A program made the translations under genes and the position numbers. Positions 52,793 through 61,442 of a stretch of DNA of 64,000 bases are shown here, piece after piece (the first letter of the stretch is position 1; each line of letters opens with the position of its first letter). This DNA is from a virus. The notes beneath the pieces are model-generated. The model saw only the letters and a list, made by a program, of their open reading frames with translations. It searched no databases and was not told the origin of the DNA. The stretch spans positions 1-64,000 of IMG/VR virus record IMGVR_UViG_3300037339_000380, one strand, 5' to 3'.

Positions 52793-53752
52793 TTATTTAT
52801 AATACTTGACTATATCTTCAATATAAGGTAATGCAATACAACGACAATACGGATGATAAGGTATTAAAGGTTCTATTTCATCCAATGTAAATATTTTACC
52901 TTCCAAAGATGCACACTTCTCACACACCCTATCATCCCCAGCCGTTACCCATTCTGCCTTAACGTACACATCTTCCAATCCCCAATTACGATATTCTTGT
53001 ATTGAAGCTAAATGGAAAGCTCTTATGATTTCTGTACGAGCTAACATCATAGCTCTACGTTCAGCAGGAATAAAACGACCTAATGTATCAGTAAGACTTA
53101 ATTTCCCCAGGTCTGTTCCATCAATTGAAGCTATCAATTTACGAGCCAATAACGTTGGATTGTCTCCATCAATCATACCCTGTGCAAGTATCCTGCTAAT
53201 CATAGAATCCATTGCATTAGTGATTCCATTTAAGTCTGAAAACACTCTGGTATAGAGTAAACCAACACGATCAATATGAAATGGAGTACCATTAAGTATT
53301 GCATCAATACCCCCGGCTTCTTCTAATGATGAAATAGGAAACCCTGCTTTCTTCAATTCAGCACGGGCACGTATGATTCCCCGCTTGTACGAATCCAATA
53401 TATAAAGATTTGTCCAAGCCTGTTCCATTGACATACCTAACTGCTGAAACGTTCCCACCGATAACACACCCTTATCAACTTGTTGACGTAACCAACGCAT
53501 AAAAGCATCTACCTTATCAGGATCCCGTAAATAATTGAACGCTCCTGAACCCGGTGGGGTCATTTGATTAATAATTATTTTATACTTATCCAACCCAAAA
53601 CAATCCTGTTCAAGTAAAGCTTCACGAATCACACGTTTCAATTCTACAACACGTACTTTCATAGCTTTAGCAAATGAATTACGTAATGCCGTAGTATGAG
53701 TAGGGTCGTAATTATGACGTTGAATTTCAGTATATGTAACTACCTCTTCCAT
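52793..53752 (-). CDS. MuF/SPP1 gp7-like minor head protein
   Basis: 319 residues. The C-terminal 110 residues carry the MuF signature: MMLARTEIIRAFHLA, AEWVTAGDDRVCEKCASLEG, then IPYHPYCRCIALP. MuF-type proteins bind the portal inside the head and are often ejected with DNA. It starts on the portal stop codon (TAATG). No toxin domain is fused to it. Confidence 0.88.
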   Translation of the reverse strand: MEEVVTYTEIQRHNYDPTHTTALRNSFAKAMKVRVVELKRVIREALLEQDCFGLDKYKIIINQMTPPGSGAFNYLRDPDKVDAFMRWLRQQVDKGVLSVGTFQQLGMSMEQAWTNLYILDSYKRGIIRARAELKKAGFPISSLEEAGGIDAILNGTPFHIDRVGLLYTRVFSDLNGITNAMDSMISRILAQGMIDGDNPTLLARKLIASIDGTDLGKLSLTDTLGRFIPAERRAMMLARTEIIRAFHLASIQEYRNWGLEDVYVKAEWVTAGDDRVCEKCASLEGKIFTLDEIEPLIPYHPYCRCIALPYIEDIVKYYK

Positions 53753-55242
53753 TATTTTGTTGGTGCAGGTTTTTTAGTTGCTGGTTTTTTAGTTGCTGGT
53801 GTCATTGGTCTTCCCATTGGCATTGCTATCTTAGGCTCAGGAGGATCAGCTTTCTTTTTAATTACCGCTTCCAGTTCCTCTTCTGATATCATCTTATCCC
53901 TCATCTTCTTGACATAAGTACGTTGTTCCGTTGTAAAGCCTAAGAACAGATCATTAAAAGCATCCGGTGGTATAAGTTCTTGTTCAATTGGATTGTATGA
54001 ATACTCACGCAAAGCCGCCGCACGGTTCTTCCCAATCTCAACTCTTGACTTCTCACTAATTGAAAACAGATCCTGCCAAAGTACTGTATAATCCTCTCCT
54101 GGCTTAGGTAATATTCCAAGTTCAATAAAACGATCAACTGTAGGACGTACAATTCTTGGTTCTGCATGATCTTCTCTACGTGCCTGTACATACGTCAACC
54201 ATTCCGTTGTGTCTTGAGTACTTGCCAATTCCCCACGTTCACTACCTGACAACACACGAACTGGTATTCCCGTTTGGGAAGATATCAGTTTTAATTGAGT
54301 GTCAAGGTGTGGAGTAGGATCAGTAATGTCTTGTGTTAATGGTTCAATATCAACTCCTTCATTTATAAGAAACCTACGTAAATCATTTTCATACTCATCA
54401 AGTTGATCTAACAAGTCTATTTTAGTTTGGTTAGTCATTGTATATTCTTTGTCCACTTTTCCATGAAACCCTGGACGAGCACCCCTCCAAAACATTTCTG
54501 CGGCTCCCCCTGCTATCTTCTCAATATTCATAAGACAATTATATACAGGTTCCAAACGCGGAGTACCATAGACCTCAGACTCTAAATTATCATCTGTTAT
54601 ATGTATGACCCTAGAATAATGAACCTTCACGGATTTGCTAAGGTTTGAGGCAATATCAGTAGTCTCAATGGCATACAGTACAGGAAGCCCATAACGTTTA
54701 TTGCTTGGGTTGATTTCAAAGGTATCTACCTTTGCCGAATCCTCAGCAAAAGGTTTTAAGTAAATCAATTTATGAGATGTCTTTTCATTAACAGGATTAG
54801 CAAAAGAATCTCCATTTTTAGCATCTTCCAATCCCATTAATATTATACCATACCTACCAATACCAGTCAAACGGTCAACCCTTGAAAACAAAGATTTCAT
54901 TCCCATCTTCCTGTTCAAGTTTTTCCATGCCTCTTCAAATCCTGTATCCTCTGCTTTATTCGCCTCAATTAATTCAAGAGGACCTGACCAAGTTGACTTT
55001 ACAGGACGATCAATAATAGCCTTTGCTACCTCTTGACGAGTGTACCTTGCAAAGTAATCAGAAAAATTAAGAACCTTTGAATATCCAAGTGCTTTGTATA
55101 TATCACGAATATCACCATATTGAAGTCCTAACTTCGCAGCCAATAAGACCCTGTTAGTCAATTCGCTAAGCACTTGGATTCTTCTCCCATCCATGGGCTT
55201 TACTTTTGCAACATAAGGTTTTGTGCGTTCCATTCTTATCAT
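53752..55242 (-). CDS. portal protein (DUF1073-like)
   Basis: 496 residues. Family segments: RPVKSTWSGP near 80, RLTGIGRYGIILMG near 124-137, VHYSRVIHITDDNLESEVYGTPRLEPVYN near 207-235, and SGSERGELASTQDTTEWLTY near 330-350. The end is a low-complexity TKKPATKKPAPTK tail. The ATG overlaps the holin-like stop by three to four bases (ATGA). It forms the ring through which terminase packs DNA. Confidence 0.88.
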   Translation of the reverse strand: MIRMERTKPYVAKVKPMDGRRIQVLSELTNRVLLAAKLGLQYGDIRDIYKALGYSKVLNFSDYFARYTRQEVAKAIIDRPVKSTWSGPLELIEANKAEDTGFEEAWKNLNRKMGMKSLFSRVDRLTGIGRYGIILMGLEDAKNGDSFANPVNEKTSHKLIYLKPFAEDSAKVDTFEINPSNKRYGLPVLYAIETTDIASNLSKSVKVHYSRVIHITDDNLESEVYGTPRLEPVYNCLMNIEKIAGGAAEMFWRGARPGFHGKVDKEYTMTNQTKIDLLDQLDEYENDLRRFLINEGVDIEPLTQDITDPTPHLDTQLKLISSQTGIPVRVLSGSERGELASTQDTTEWLTYVQARREDHAEPRIVRPTVDRFIELGILPKPGEDYTVLWQDLFSISEKSRVEIGKNRAAALREYSYNPIEQELIPPDAFNDLFLGFTTEQRTYVKKMRDKMISEEELEAVIKKKADPPEPKIAMPMGRPMTPATKKPATKKPAPTK

Positions 55243-55484
55243 TTTAAATTTTTAGCTTCTGCTATCTTACCTATTGTTCTTGCTTTATCTGCACTACCAG
55301 CACTTGAACCAAAATTATATGTTACTATTGTTCCAAAACAACCTATCAATGCTCCTACAACTAAATTTAAGAGATCACTATTTACCTCTGGGATTGGTAA
55401 AAACAAAAGAAAGATTAACAATGTAAAAAATCCTATGATAACCAATGCTCCAATAATGTATTTAAATACTTCCCTCTTTTCCAT
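55239..55484 (-). CDS. holin-like small membrane protein
   Basis: 81 residues, two hydrophobic helices at about 9-30 and 42-60, a short loop, then a GSSAGSADKA segment and a charged tail. The GSS.GS..K end is common in small phage membrane proteins called holins. Placed within a group of membrane proteins next to a DUF5675-like gene. Role inferred. Confidence 0.6.
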   Translation of the reverse strand: MEKREVFKYIIGALVIIGFFTLLIFLLFLPIPEVNSDLLNLVVGALIGCFGTIVTYNFGSSAGSADKARTIGKIAEAKNLK

Positions 55485-55665
55485 CTTTCTTTGTCATGTT
55501 ATAGATTATAAAGCCTACAAAATAAAGGAATGCTACAATAAAACCCAATCCAATTCCCCTACCATCTTTACTACCTAATCCTATAAGATCAAGTATTGCA
55601 ATACCAAACATCAATACAAGATTTAAAGCAACTCTTTCAAAGATTTTTTCAAATAGTTTTTTCAT
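55462..55665 (-). CDS. small membrane protein
   Basis: 67 residues from the ATG at 55665 (a TTG at 55695 is in frame). Two hydrophobic helices around a SKDGRG turn and a charged C-terminus. It overlaps the holin-like gene by 23 bases. Possibly a second holin or an antiholin. Confidence 0.55.
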   Translation of the reverse strand: MKKLFEKIFERVALNLVLMFGIAILDLIGLGSKDGRGIGLGFIVAFLYFVGFIIYNMTKKDGKEGSI

Positions 55666-55676
55666 AATTTTATGTT

Positions 55677-56111
55677 TTAAACAATATTTATCCAAAGTTC
55701 ATGCCCATATATAAGAAAACGCTTTAATCTCTCTACCAAAATTGTTTCCCAATAACGTGAATTTACCAAATGTCCTTTGATCTTATTCTCTCCCACCAAT
55801 ATACATCCCGCAGTATCATCGGTATCATTCCCTGCATGTATTCTTATACTGGTAAAGTTATGTACATCAAGTATCTCTGGTAATTCCCTTTTAAATTTAG
55901 GACTTCTGGAGATTAACACCCGATACCTACCAAATGGTATAGCCGTATACATTGGAATTTTTATCTCTCCATCATCATCTAAATCCCCATCATGGTTTAA
56001 GTCCCTGACAATATCTTCCAACGTATCACACAGGTACAGACCATCCACAGCCAACCTGCCCACCGTATATTTGGTGCCTATATAAAACCGTTCAAGCAGT
56101 AGATTTATCAT
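55677..56111 (-). CDS. DUF5675-like protein, candidate cell-wall or lysis factor
   Basis: 144 residues. The family segment is IRIHAGNDTDDTAGCILVG (H92, GN at 94-95, C103), with ERFY..KYTVGRL at the start. The H...GC arrangement recalls L,D-transpeptidase-type active sites but that link is not proven. An insertion NHDGDLDDDGE (39-49) looks like a calcium loop. It is next to two holin-like genes and no other endolysin candidate is visible in the late region. Confidence 0.62.
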   Translation of the reverse strand: MINLLLERFYIGTKYTVGRLAVDGLYLCDTLEDIVRDLNHDGDLDDDGEIKIPMYTAIPFGRYRVLISRSPKFKRELPEILDVHNFTSIRIHAGNDTDDTAGCILVGENKIKGHLVNSRYWETILVERLKRFLIYGHELWINIV

Positions 56112-56686
56112 TTTATAAAAACTTTATGTAATGGTTCTGCCCACCAATAATGAAATAACAGAGTTAATAGTGTTGCTATTATAATTGTCACTCCAATTCT
56201 TACAATTACCCATTTAGGTTGAACGTATTCCTCAAGAGCCAATAATCGTTTATGATGTTTTGTATATACATTCTCTTCCAACTCCCCCACTCGTTTATCC
56301 ATTTTAAGATGTAATTCATCTACACTCTTCTGCCAATCAGCTACCCCCTCCAAAATCTTTTCAATATTTCCTAACCGAGTATTCCATGGAGTAAGTACCT
56401 CTGCAAGTTGTGCTCCTACAGATTCTGCCACGTTCTTACAAATACACGCATTATCAGCTTCGTACACTTCGTGCATCTTTTTCATTACAATCCCAATGAT
56501 ACGTTCTTCCATTTCCATATCACGTACCCCCTCCCAACGAAAAAAGAACTTCTGTTGAAGTAATGAAAAGTTCTTTTTAAGTTCTTCCCTTTCTTTTGGA
56601 TCTGAGATAACTTTATCAATTTCTAAATGAAGTCTTTCTACTTCATTCAGTATGAGATTCTCTTTCTTATTTTTTCCTTTTACCAT
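56108..56686 (-). CDS. coiled-coil protein with C-terminal membrane helix
   Basis: 192 residues, long helices with charged heptads, then one hydrophobic helix at about 165-185 and a short end. Tail-anchored layout. Four-base overlap with the DUF5675-like gene. Role unknown; it sits in the membrane/lysis group. Confidence 0.58.
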   Translation of the reverse strand: MVKGKNKKENLILNEVERLHLEIDKVISDPKEREELKKNFSLLQQKFFFRWEGVRDMEMEERIIGIVMKKMHEVYEADNACICKNVAESVGAQLAEVLTPWNTRLGNIEKILEGVADWQKSVDELHLKMDKRVGELEENVYTKHHKRLLALEEYVQPKWVIVRIGVTIIIATLLTLLFHYWWAEPLHKVFIK

Positions 56687-56687
56687 C

Positions 56688-57092
56688 TCACTTTTTAATT
56701 TTGTTAATCAAAATTTTGAATTGTACACTATCAGACACTGCTTTTTGTAGATCAAATTGATATCCTTGTAAAAACGTGACTAACTCTGTATATCTCTTAT
56801 CCATTTCCAAATGCTTTACAAAACTTGATTTTAATATATTTTGATTAACAACAACTCCTTCGATTAGGTATTCTTGGGCATTTTGCGCCCTTTGTATTTT
56901 AGTGTAATATATTACAGCCGTATCTGCTTTTTCGTTAAGACTGGCTACGTCTGCCTTTAATTCCAGTACATCCTTTTGTATGTCTATAACGTTGTACTTT
57001 TTATCGGTATTCTTCGTAGCCAAAGTCCAAATGGTCATTACCACTCCCCAGACGGCCATTACATAACCAATATATGACGCTATCGTTTTCAT
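56688..57092 (-). CDS. membrane-anchored coiled-coil protein
   Basis: 134 residues: a hydrophobic helix near 5-26 followed by a coiled-coil region (DIQKDVLELKADVASLNEKADT). The layout fits an inner-membrane spanin-like protein, but no lipoprotein partner is encoded next to it. Role unknown. Confidence 0.55.
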   Translation of the reverse strand: MKTIASYIGYVMAVWGVVMTIWTLATKNTDKKYNVIDIQKDVLELKADVASLNEKADTAVIYYTKIQRAQNAQEYLIEGVVVNQNILKSSFVKHLEMDKRYTELVTFLQGYQFDLQKAVSDSVQFKILINKIKK

Positions 57093-57484
57093 TTATCATA
57101 TTTTTCGCTGAACCAACCGTACACAATATTAAATATTTCAAACAATATTCCCCAACATACATTAAGAAATACAAGTACCAAAATATATTTCCACCATTCA
57201 ATACCTGGATCACTCATTAAAGCTATTATTAGAAATATTGAATTTAGAAACAGAAATTTCAATAGATGCCAAAAATCCGTGGTAAATACTAATAACGTGG
57301 AAAATACTTTAGTCCAAAAATATGACTTCTTATATTTGTTCTTCCATGATATTGCCGGGTTCCACCACTGATCTTTTCCAGCAGGAAACCAATGAGCGAA
57401 TAACATATCCCAATGATATTGGATATGATCCATCGTTACGTTGCAGAGTACTGCAAATATTGCCAATGCTATCTTCATATACAC
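57089..57484 (-). CDS. multi-pass membrane protein
   Basis: 131 residues, about three hydrophobic helices (1-17, 60-85, 98-118), rich in Trp and His, with WWNPAISWKNKYKKS between the first two. No family recognised. Part of the membrane group between fibre-like proteins and portal. Confidence 0.55.
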   Translation of the reverse strand: MYMKIALAIFAVLCNVTMDHIQYHWDMLFAHWFPAGKDQWWNPAISWKNKYKKSYFWTKVFSTLLVFTTDFWHLLKFLFLNSIFLIIALMSDPGIEWWKYILVLVFLNVCWGILFEIFNIVYGWFSEKYDK

Positions 57485-57786
57485 GTCCCTCCCACCTCAA
57501 ATACTTTAATACGAACTGGTTCCCCTGGAGCCGATAAAGAATCTGATTCCTGACCAAATGTAATGAAAGCCCAAAACGTCCAAGTCCCTGCTACATCCAA
57601 ATCTCCTATTGCAAAATCATAATAAATAGCACCAGGTGTTCCCTCTAATTCTAATGCTGGGAAAGATTCTACTGTTGTTGAACCAGGTTTTGTATATTGA
57701 ATTTCCAACATATCATCAGAAGCTATGTCTACTCCAGTATTCAACTGAAGCCTTAATTTGCTTTGGTTTACATATATCTTTCCCAT
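57475..57786 (-). CDS. small beta-sandwich virion-like protein
   Basis: 103 residues, all-beta pattern with DDMLEIQYTKPGSTT, AIYYDFAIGDLDVAGTWTFWA and a final PVRIKVFEV strand, similar to N-terminal domains of phage baseplate or receptor-binding proteins. Position next to structural genes supports a virion role. Confidence 0.55.
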   Translation of the reverse strand: MGKIYVNQSKLRLQLNTGVDIASDDMLEIQYTKPGSTTVESFPALELEGTPGAIYYDFAIGDLDVAGTWTFWAFITFGQESDSLSAPGEPVRIKVFEVGGTCI

Positions 57787-57788
57787 GA

Positions 57789-57947
57789 CTATACAATTAA
57801 ACTATTATAAGTAACCTGTTCCGTAATATCCGAATCTGTTACCACTGAAGTAGTAACTGCTGAATCTTCTTCCAAATTAGTAACTGTTGCAGAGTCAAAC
57901 ACCTCTGAAATAGTAATTATAGAATCCATGATAAGTATCCCTGTCAT
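57789..57947 (-). CDS. very small late protein
   Basis: 52 residues, acidic, Thr/Ser/Val-rich (a TISEVFDSATVTN-type sequence). Starts on the last base of the upstream TAA (TAATG) and ends three bases before the next gene, so it fits the coupled late operon. A Met at residue 7 is another possible start. Confidence 0.45.
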   Translation of the reverse strand: MTGILIMDSIITISEVFDSATVTNLEEDSAVTTSVVTDSDITEQVTYNSLIV

Positions 57948-58075
57948 TATGAATTGAATATTAAATGTATTGTAATTCTTGATTCATGTATTAACCATTC
58001 AACAACTCTTTCAATATGAACTATAATCCCTCCAAGAAACAAAATACCCTTATTATCGTTTACAAATAGTATCAT
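57947..58075 (-). CDS. very small late protein
   Basis: 42 residues, hydrophobic in the middle (GILFLGGIIVHIERVVEW). It starts with a four-base overlap (ATGA) with the upstream stop. No family recognised. Confidence 0.42.
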   Translation of the reverse strand: MILFVNDNKGILFLGGIIVHIERVVEWLIHESRITIHLIFNS

Positions 58076-58713
58076 ACTTGAACCCTCCCTCCAAGTGCTA
58101 AATTGTATTGCCTCCAAGTTGTAACACCATTGTCCTCAAATATTGTAATAATGTCCCCAGACTTGGTTACTTTGTTTCCTGTCAATTTCCTTATAATTGC
58201 AATTGCTAAATCAACATCCTGTATGGAAGCTATGATAGTATCAACATCCCCCTGTAAAGCTAAAAGACGAGCATCATACTCACCAGCATTACCTAAACCC
58301 ATCAATTTGTCATGCTCTTCAGTAGACATCCCACTTCCTGATGTAACCTGTATCAAACCTGCAGAGTTTGTTGGGATAACCTGTACTTGATTTTGTATTA
58401 ATCTACCATTTCCTATATCAAAAATATTATTGTTAGAACCAGTTAACATTACTGAATATGCCCCATCCTCAAATTCAATACTATATGGTACCAGTATATT
58501 AATTGCTCTTGCATAAGTAACTCCAACAATCGTTACTGTCGTATTATGATTATGTGTCTTCAAATTTGGCATACCATATACACTTGCTTCCAACGCTTTT
58601 AAATCCAACCTAAATTGATTAGTATCCAATTCATATAGTGTTCCACTTACCCACGTTAAATCTGATTGTGGGATATGTATTGTATGAGTTAACCAATCAA
58701 TCGAAATAGCCAT
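58072..58713 (-). CDS. virion-associated protein candidate
   Basis: 213 residues. Beta-rich first 110 residues (IDWLTHTIHIPQSDL, YSIEFEDGAYSVMLTGSNNN), a glycine/serine hinge (QVTSGSGMSTEEHDKL) and a helical and beta C-terminus ending WRQYNLALGGRVQV. The last segment resembles the end of a family of phage minor structural proteins. Preceded by an AGGAGG-type Shine-Dalgarno. Confidence 0.6.
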   Translation of the reverse strand: MAISIDWLTHTIHIPQSDLTWVSGTLYELDTNQFRLDLKALEASVYGMPNLKTHNHNTTVTIVGVTYARAINILVPYSIEFEDGAYSVMLTGSNNNIFDIGNGRLIQNQVQVIPTNSAGLIQVTSGSGMSTEEHDKLMGLGNAGEYDARLLALQGDVDTIIASIQDVDLAIAIIRKLTGNKVTKSGDIITIFEDNGVTTWRQYNLALGGRVQV

Positions 58714-58955
58714 TACTCAGTTCCTCCTGAAAATAATTTTGTCTGAATTCCTGCTAATTGTAATTTCAACGCTTCAATCACTACAAGTTGATTCCTGTTA
58801 TATTCCTCCAATTGATTCACTTTCTTTTCAAGTTCCCGAACAATTTCACGTGTATCCTTGGAATAAGCTATCATAGTTTTAACATTTCTTGTCGTGACTT
58901 CCTCAAGAGCCTGTTTCTGTTCTTTCTCACCCGATTCAAATACTTCTTTACTCAT
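58713..58955 (-). CDS. small coiled-coil protein
   Basis: 80 residues, one long charged helix with heptad repeats (VRELEKKVNQLEEYNRNQL). One-base overlap with the next gene and eight-base overlap with the previous. Role unknown; may trimerise with neighbouring virion proteins. Confidence 0.55.
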   Translation of the reverse strand: MSKEVFESGEKEQKQALEEVTTRNVKTMIAYSKDTREIVRELEKKVNQLEEYNRNQLVVIEALKLQLAGIQTKLFSGGTE

Positions 58956-61011
58956 CCCTAATCATTTGAATAGATATATCAAGTCCTGCTACTGAATCAA
59001 TTTCTCCTGTTATCCCTGCCTGTATATAGAATGGTGAAGCTGTCCCTTTTCTTACCCAACCTGCAATTGGTTGATTGTTTGACCATGAACGGTTATCTGC
59101 TACTATACCATCACTTCCCGTTTCATCACTTATTACAGCAAATGTTGCTTCTATTGTTCCCGTAGCAGGAGAATCAGGATCAGAAAGCATGGTGTAACTA
59201 TATGAACCTGAATCTATATAAGTAATTGCAAACACTCCATTATAAGCATCTTCATTAGCTCCCTCAATAATAACAAAATCACCTGTCTCCATTCCATGTG
59301 TTGCATGAGTTACCGTAGCAGTGGTACCTGTACTTACTATTGAAACAGAAGCCTTATAAAAATAATTTACATCATCTGTCACCCAAACTAAAACTCTGGC
59401 TTCATCTACTGGATCACCTGTACTTGAATCTAACACAGTTACCTGAGTAGTTACAGGATCAATTACTTCTTTAATAGTACAACCAGCAGTCTTATATGAA
59501 ATATCACCTGAACAACCTACAAGATTGACTGTTATCTCTCCAGTAGAATCTGCAAAATATAAAGTAGAATCATTCTGACTGTCTGAAGCATTAAAACCTG
59601 TAAAGGTAACACCCCTTATGGTTATCTCTGAAGGAATAGATGCCCCAAAATATATTGCATGATGTGCATTAGTACCTTTACTAAATGTCATATCATCAAT
59701 ATTACCATCTGGATCAGTAGATTCATTCCATATCAAAGCATAACCATCAGCTGCAACAGTAGGAGTCAATATCTTTGAAGTATTCAAAATAGCACCACCG
59801 GCAGTTATTTCATTACATCCAAGGAAAGTAGTACCAGAAATTACGGCAGATGACATGAACGTAAATGTATCCATACCTTTGAAAAGACAGTTGACAATAT
59901 CTACATCAGCTGCAGCCGTCATTGTCAAGATACCTCTTGACCTTGTTCCTAATGCTGCAAAGGTACAGTTAGTCCACGATACTGTTGAACCTGCCCGTTC
60001 AATACTTATAGTATTAAATGCCCGTCTTACAGCAACAGTATCATCTACAAATATAACCTTGTTTGAGTCAACAAAATAAACATCGGTTGAACCATATCCT
60101 AAAGTCATCAATCCTTTCCACAAAAATGATCCGCTTTGATAAGAGAATAACCCCCACCGATAATAATAACTTGCTTCATTCTGATCATTCTTGGCAGCCA
60201 TGTCAGTAAAGTTGGCAGGGGTACCACTATCCCCAACATTTACCCTCATCTCACATCTCCCGTGACGAATGGCATCAAGTCCAAATGGAGCACCTTTTGA
60301 TGGATAAGTTGTGGGCATCCTACATGCAATTCCCATAACCTGATTTGTGGCAGTAGGTGTTCCTTCAATAGCATCACAAAATCTTACTTGTTCATCACCA
60401 CTTCCACTTTCCGTAACCAATCCAGTAGCACTGGTTACAGTAATAACAGTGGTAGTGACAGATTCAATTACTTTCCTTCCATTATTACCTGCATTGGTAC
60501 AACCAGTAATATAAATATTCATCCCTGGTTCAAATCCATCCGTAGTAAAATCCCCAGATGAACGAGTATATGTCCTGTTAGTTGAGTTGACTGCCAACGT
60601 TACTGCCCCAGATCGGACAGTCGGATTGATAGCAAAATTTCTCCACCCTCCATAAGGGTTTGGTGATTGGTTACTTCCCCCTACATACCACATACTAAAG
60701 TTTGCTGAAGATGCTCCAATAGCACACCTTATCCCTCCGTTAGCATAAGTATCAAGTGAGTTAGGAGCAAATACAACACCCCATATAAGAACAGCTCCCG
60801 CAGCATTAACAGTTGTGGCTCCAACATCAATGGCAATACTATTCTGTGTTGTCTTGACAGTAGATGACTTACAAGCAGTTCCCTGGATAAAATAATCACT
60901 TTCATACCCTGTTGAAAGAGTACCGTCTGCCCAGTTAGTTAACTCAACATAAGTACCACTCTCACCAAGTGCAAGATCAGCTAAATCCGTTGCATAAACT
61001 GCTACTGCCAT
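58948..61011 (-). CDS. large beta-rich virion protein with beta-helix-like core
   Basis: 687 residues. Residues 1-100 look like a compact beta domain; 300-520 show the short repeats of a right-handed beta helix (TISIERAGSTVSWTNC, VDIVNCLFKGM, ITIRGVTFTGF); the region 520-687 has Ig-like and carbohydrate-adhesin-like strands. It is likely a fibre, decoration or head-fibre protein. No hydrolase motif seen. Confidence 0.62.
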   Translation of the reverse strand: MAVAVYATDLADLALGESGTYVELTNWADGTLSTGYESDYFIQGTACKSSTVKTTQNSIAIDVGATTVNAAGAVLIWGVVFAPNSLDTYANGGIRCAIGASSANFSMWYVGGSNQSPNPYGGWRNFAINPTVRSGAVTLAVNSTNRTYTRSSGDFTTDGFEPGMNIYITGCTNAGNNGRKVIESVTTTVITVTSATGLVTESGSGDEQVRFCDAIEGTPTATNQVMGIACRMPTTYPSKGAPFGLDAIRHGRCEMRVNVGDSGTPANFTDMAAKNDQNEASYYYRWGLFSYQSGSFLWKGLMTLGYGSTDVYFVDSNKVIFVDDTVAVRRAFNTISIERAGSTVSWTNCTFAALGTRSRGILTMTAAADVDIVNCLFKGMDTFTFMSSAVISGTTFLGCNEITAGGAILNTSKILTPTVAADGYALIWNESTDPDGNIDDMTFSKGTNAHHAIYFGASIPSEITIRGVTFTGFNASDSQNDSTLYFADSTGEITVNLVGCSGDISYKTAGCTIKEVIDPVTTQVTVLDSSTGDPVDEARVLVWVTDDVNYFYKASVSIVSTGTTATVTHATHGMETGDFVIIEGANEDAYNGVFAITYIDSGSYSYTMLSDPDSPATGTIEATFAVISDETGSDGIVADNRSWSNNQPIAGWVRKGTASPFYIQAGITGEIDSVAGLDISIQMIRDE

Positions 61012-61012
61012 A

Positions 61013-61441
61013 TCAAGTTATCTTTCTTAAATGATTATTAACATCTATAAATACCTGAGAACTTGCTATTCCTTTTGCAGGAATAATAGCAGGAACAGGA
61101 TTACCAAATGACGACATATAGACAGAAAATCCTTCTTTTATAAAACTGCCTATTTGATTTTTGACATCATCATTCATTGTACATCCTTTTTCTATTAAAC
61201 CAGTTATTATACCATTCCCAAGTCTTTCAAAGATTACATGACATTTATCAGGACGAAGATTTTCAGAACACTTATTCATTTGATTGTACATACATTGATA
61301 TTCCTTACACCTATCATTAACCTTGGCAAATATAAGACATCCTTTTCCAGGAGAACATTTTTTGCAATATTTCCCTGCTGGACTATTCATCCAAGGAACA
61401 TCTACCAATTTACAACATAATGTACAACCCCCGCATTCCAT
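61013..61441 (-). CDS. YkgJ-like cysteine cluster protein
   Basis: 142 residues from the ATG at 61441. CGGCTLCCK at 3-11 followed later by CKKCSPGKGC and CKEYQC is the CxxCxxCC pattern of the YkgJ family, which binds zinc or an iron-sulphur cluster. An in-frame start at 61537 lies in the upstream gene and is rejected. It is out of place among structural genes; role unknown. Confidence 0.72.
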   Translation of the reverse strand: MECGGCTLCCKLVDVPWMNSPAGKYCKKCSPGKGCLIFAKVNDRCKEYQCMYNQMNKCSENLRPDKCHVIFERLGNGIITGLIEKGCTMNDDVKNQIGSFIKEGFSVYMSSFGNPVPAIIPAKGIASSQVFIDVNNHLRKIT

Positions 61442-61442
61442 A

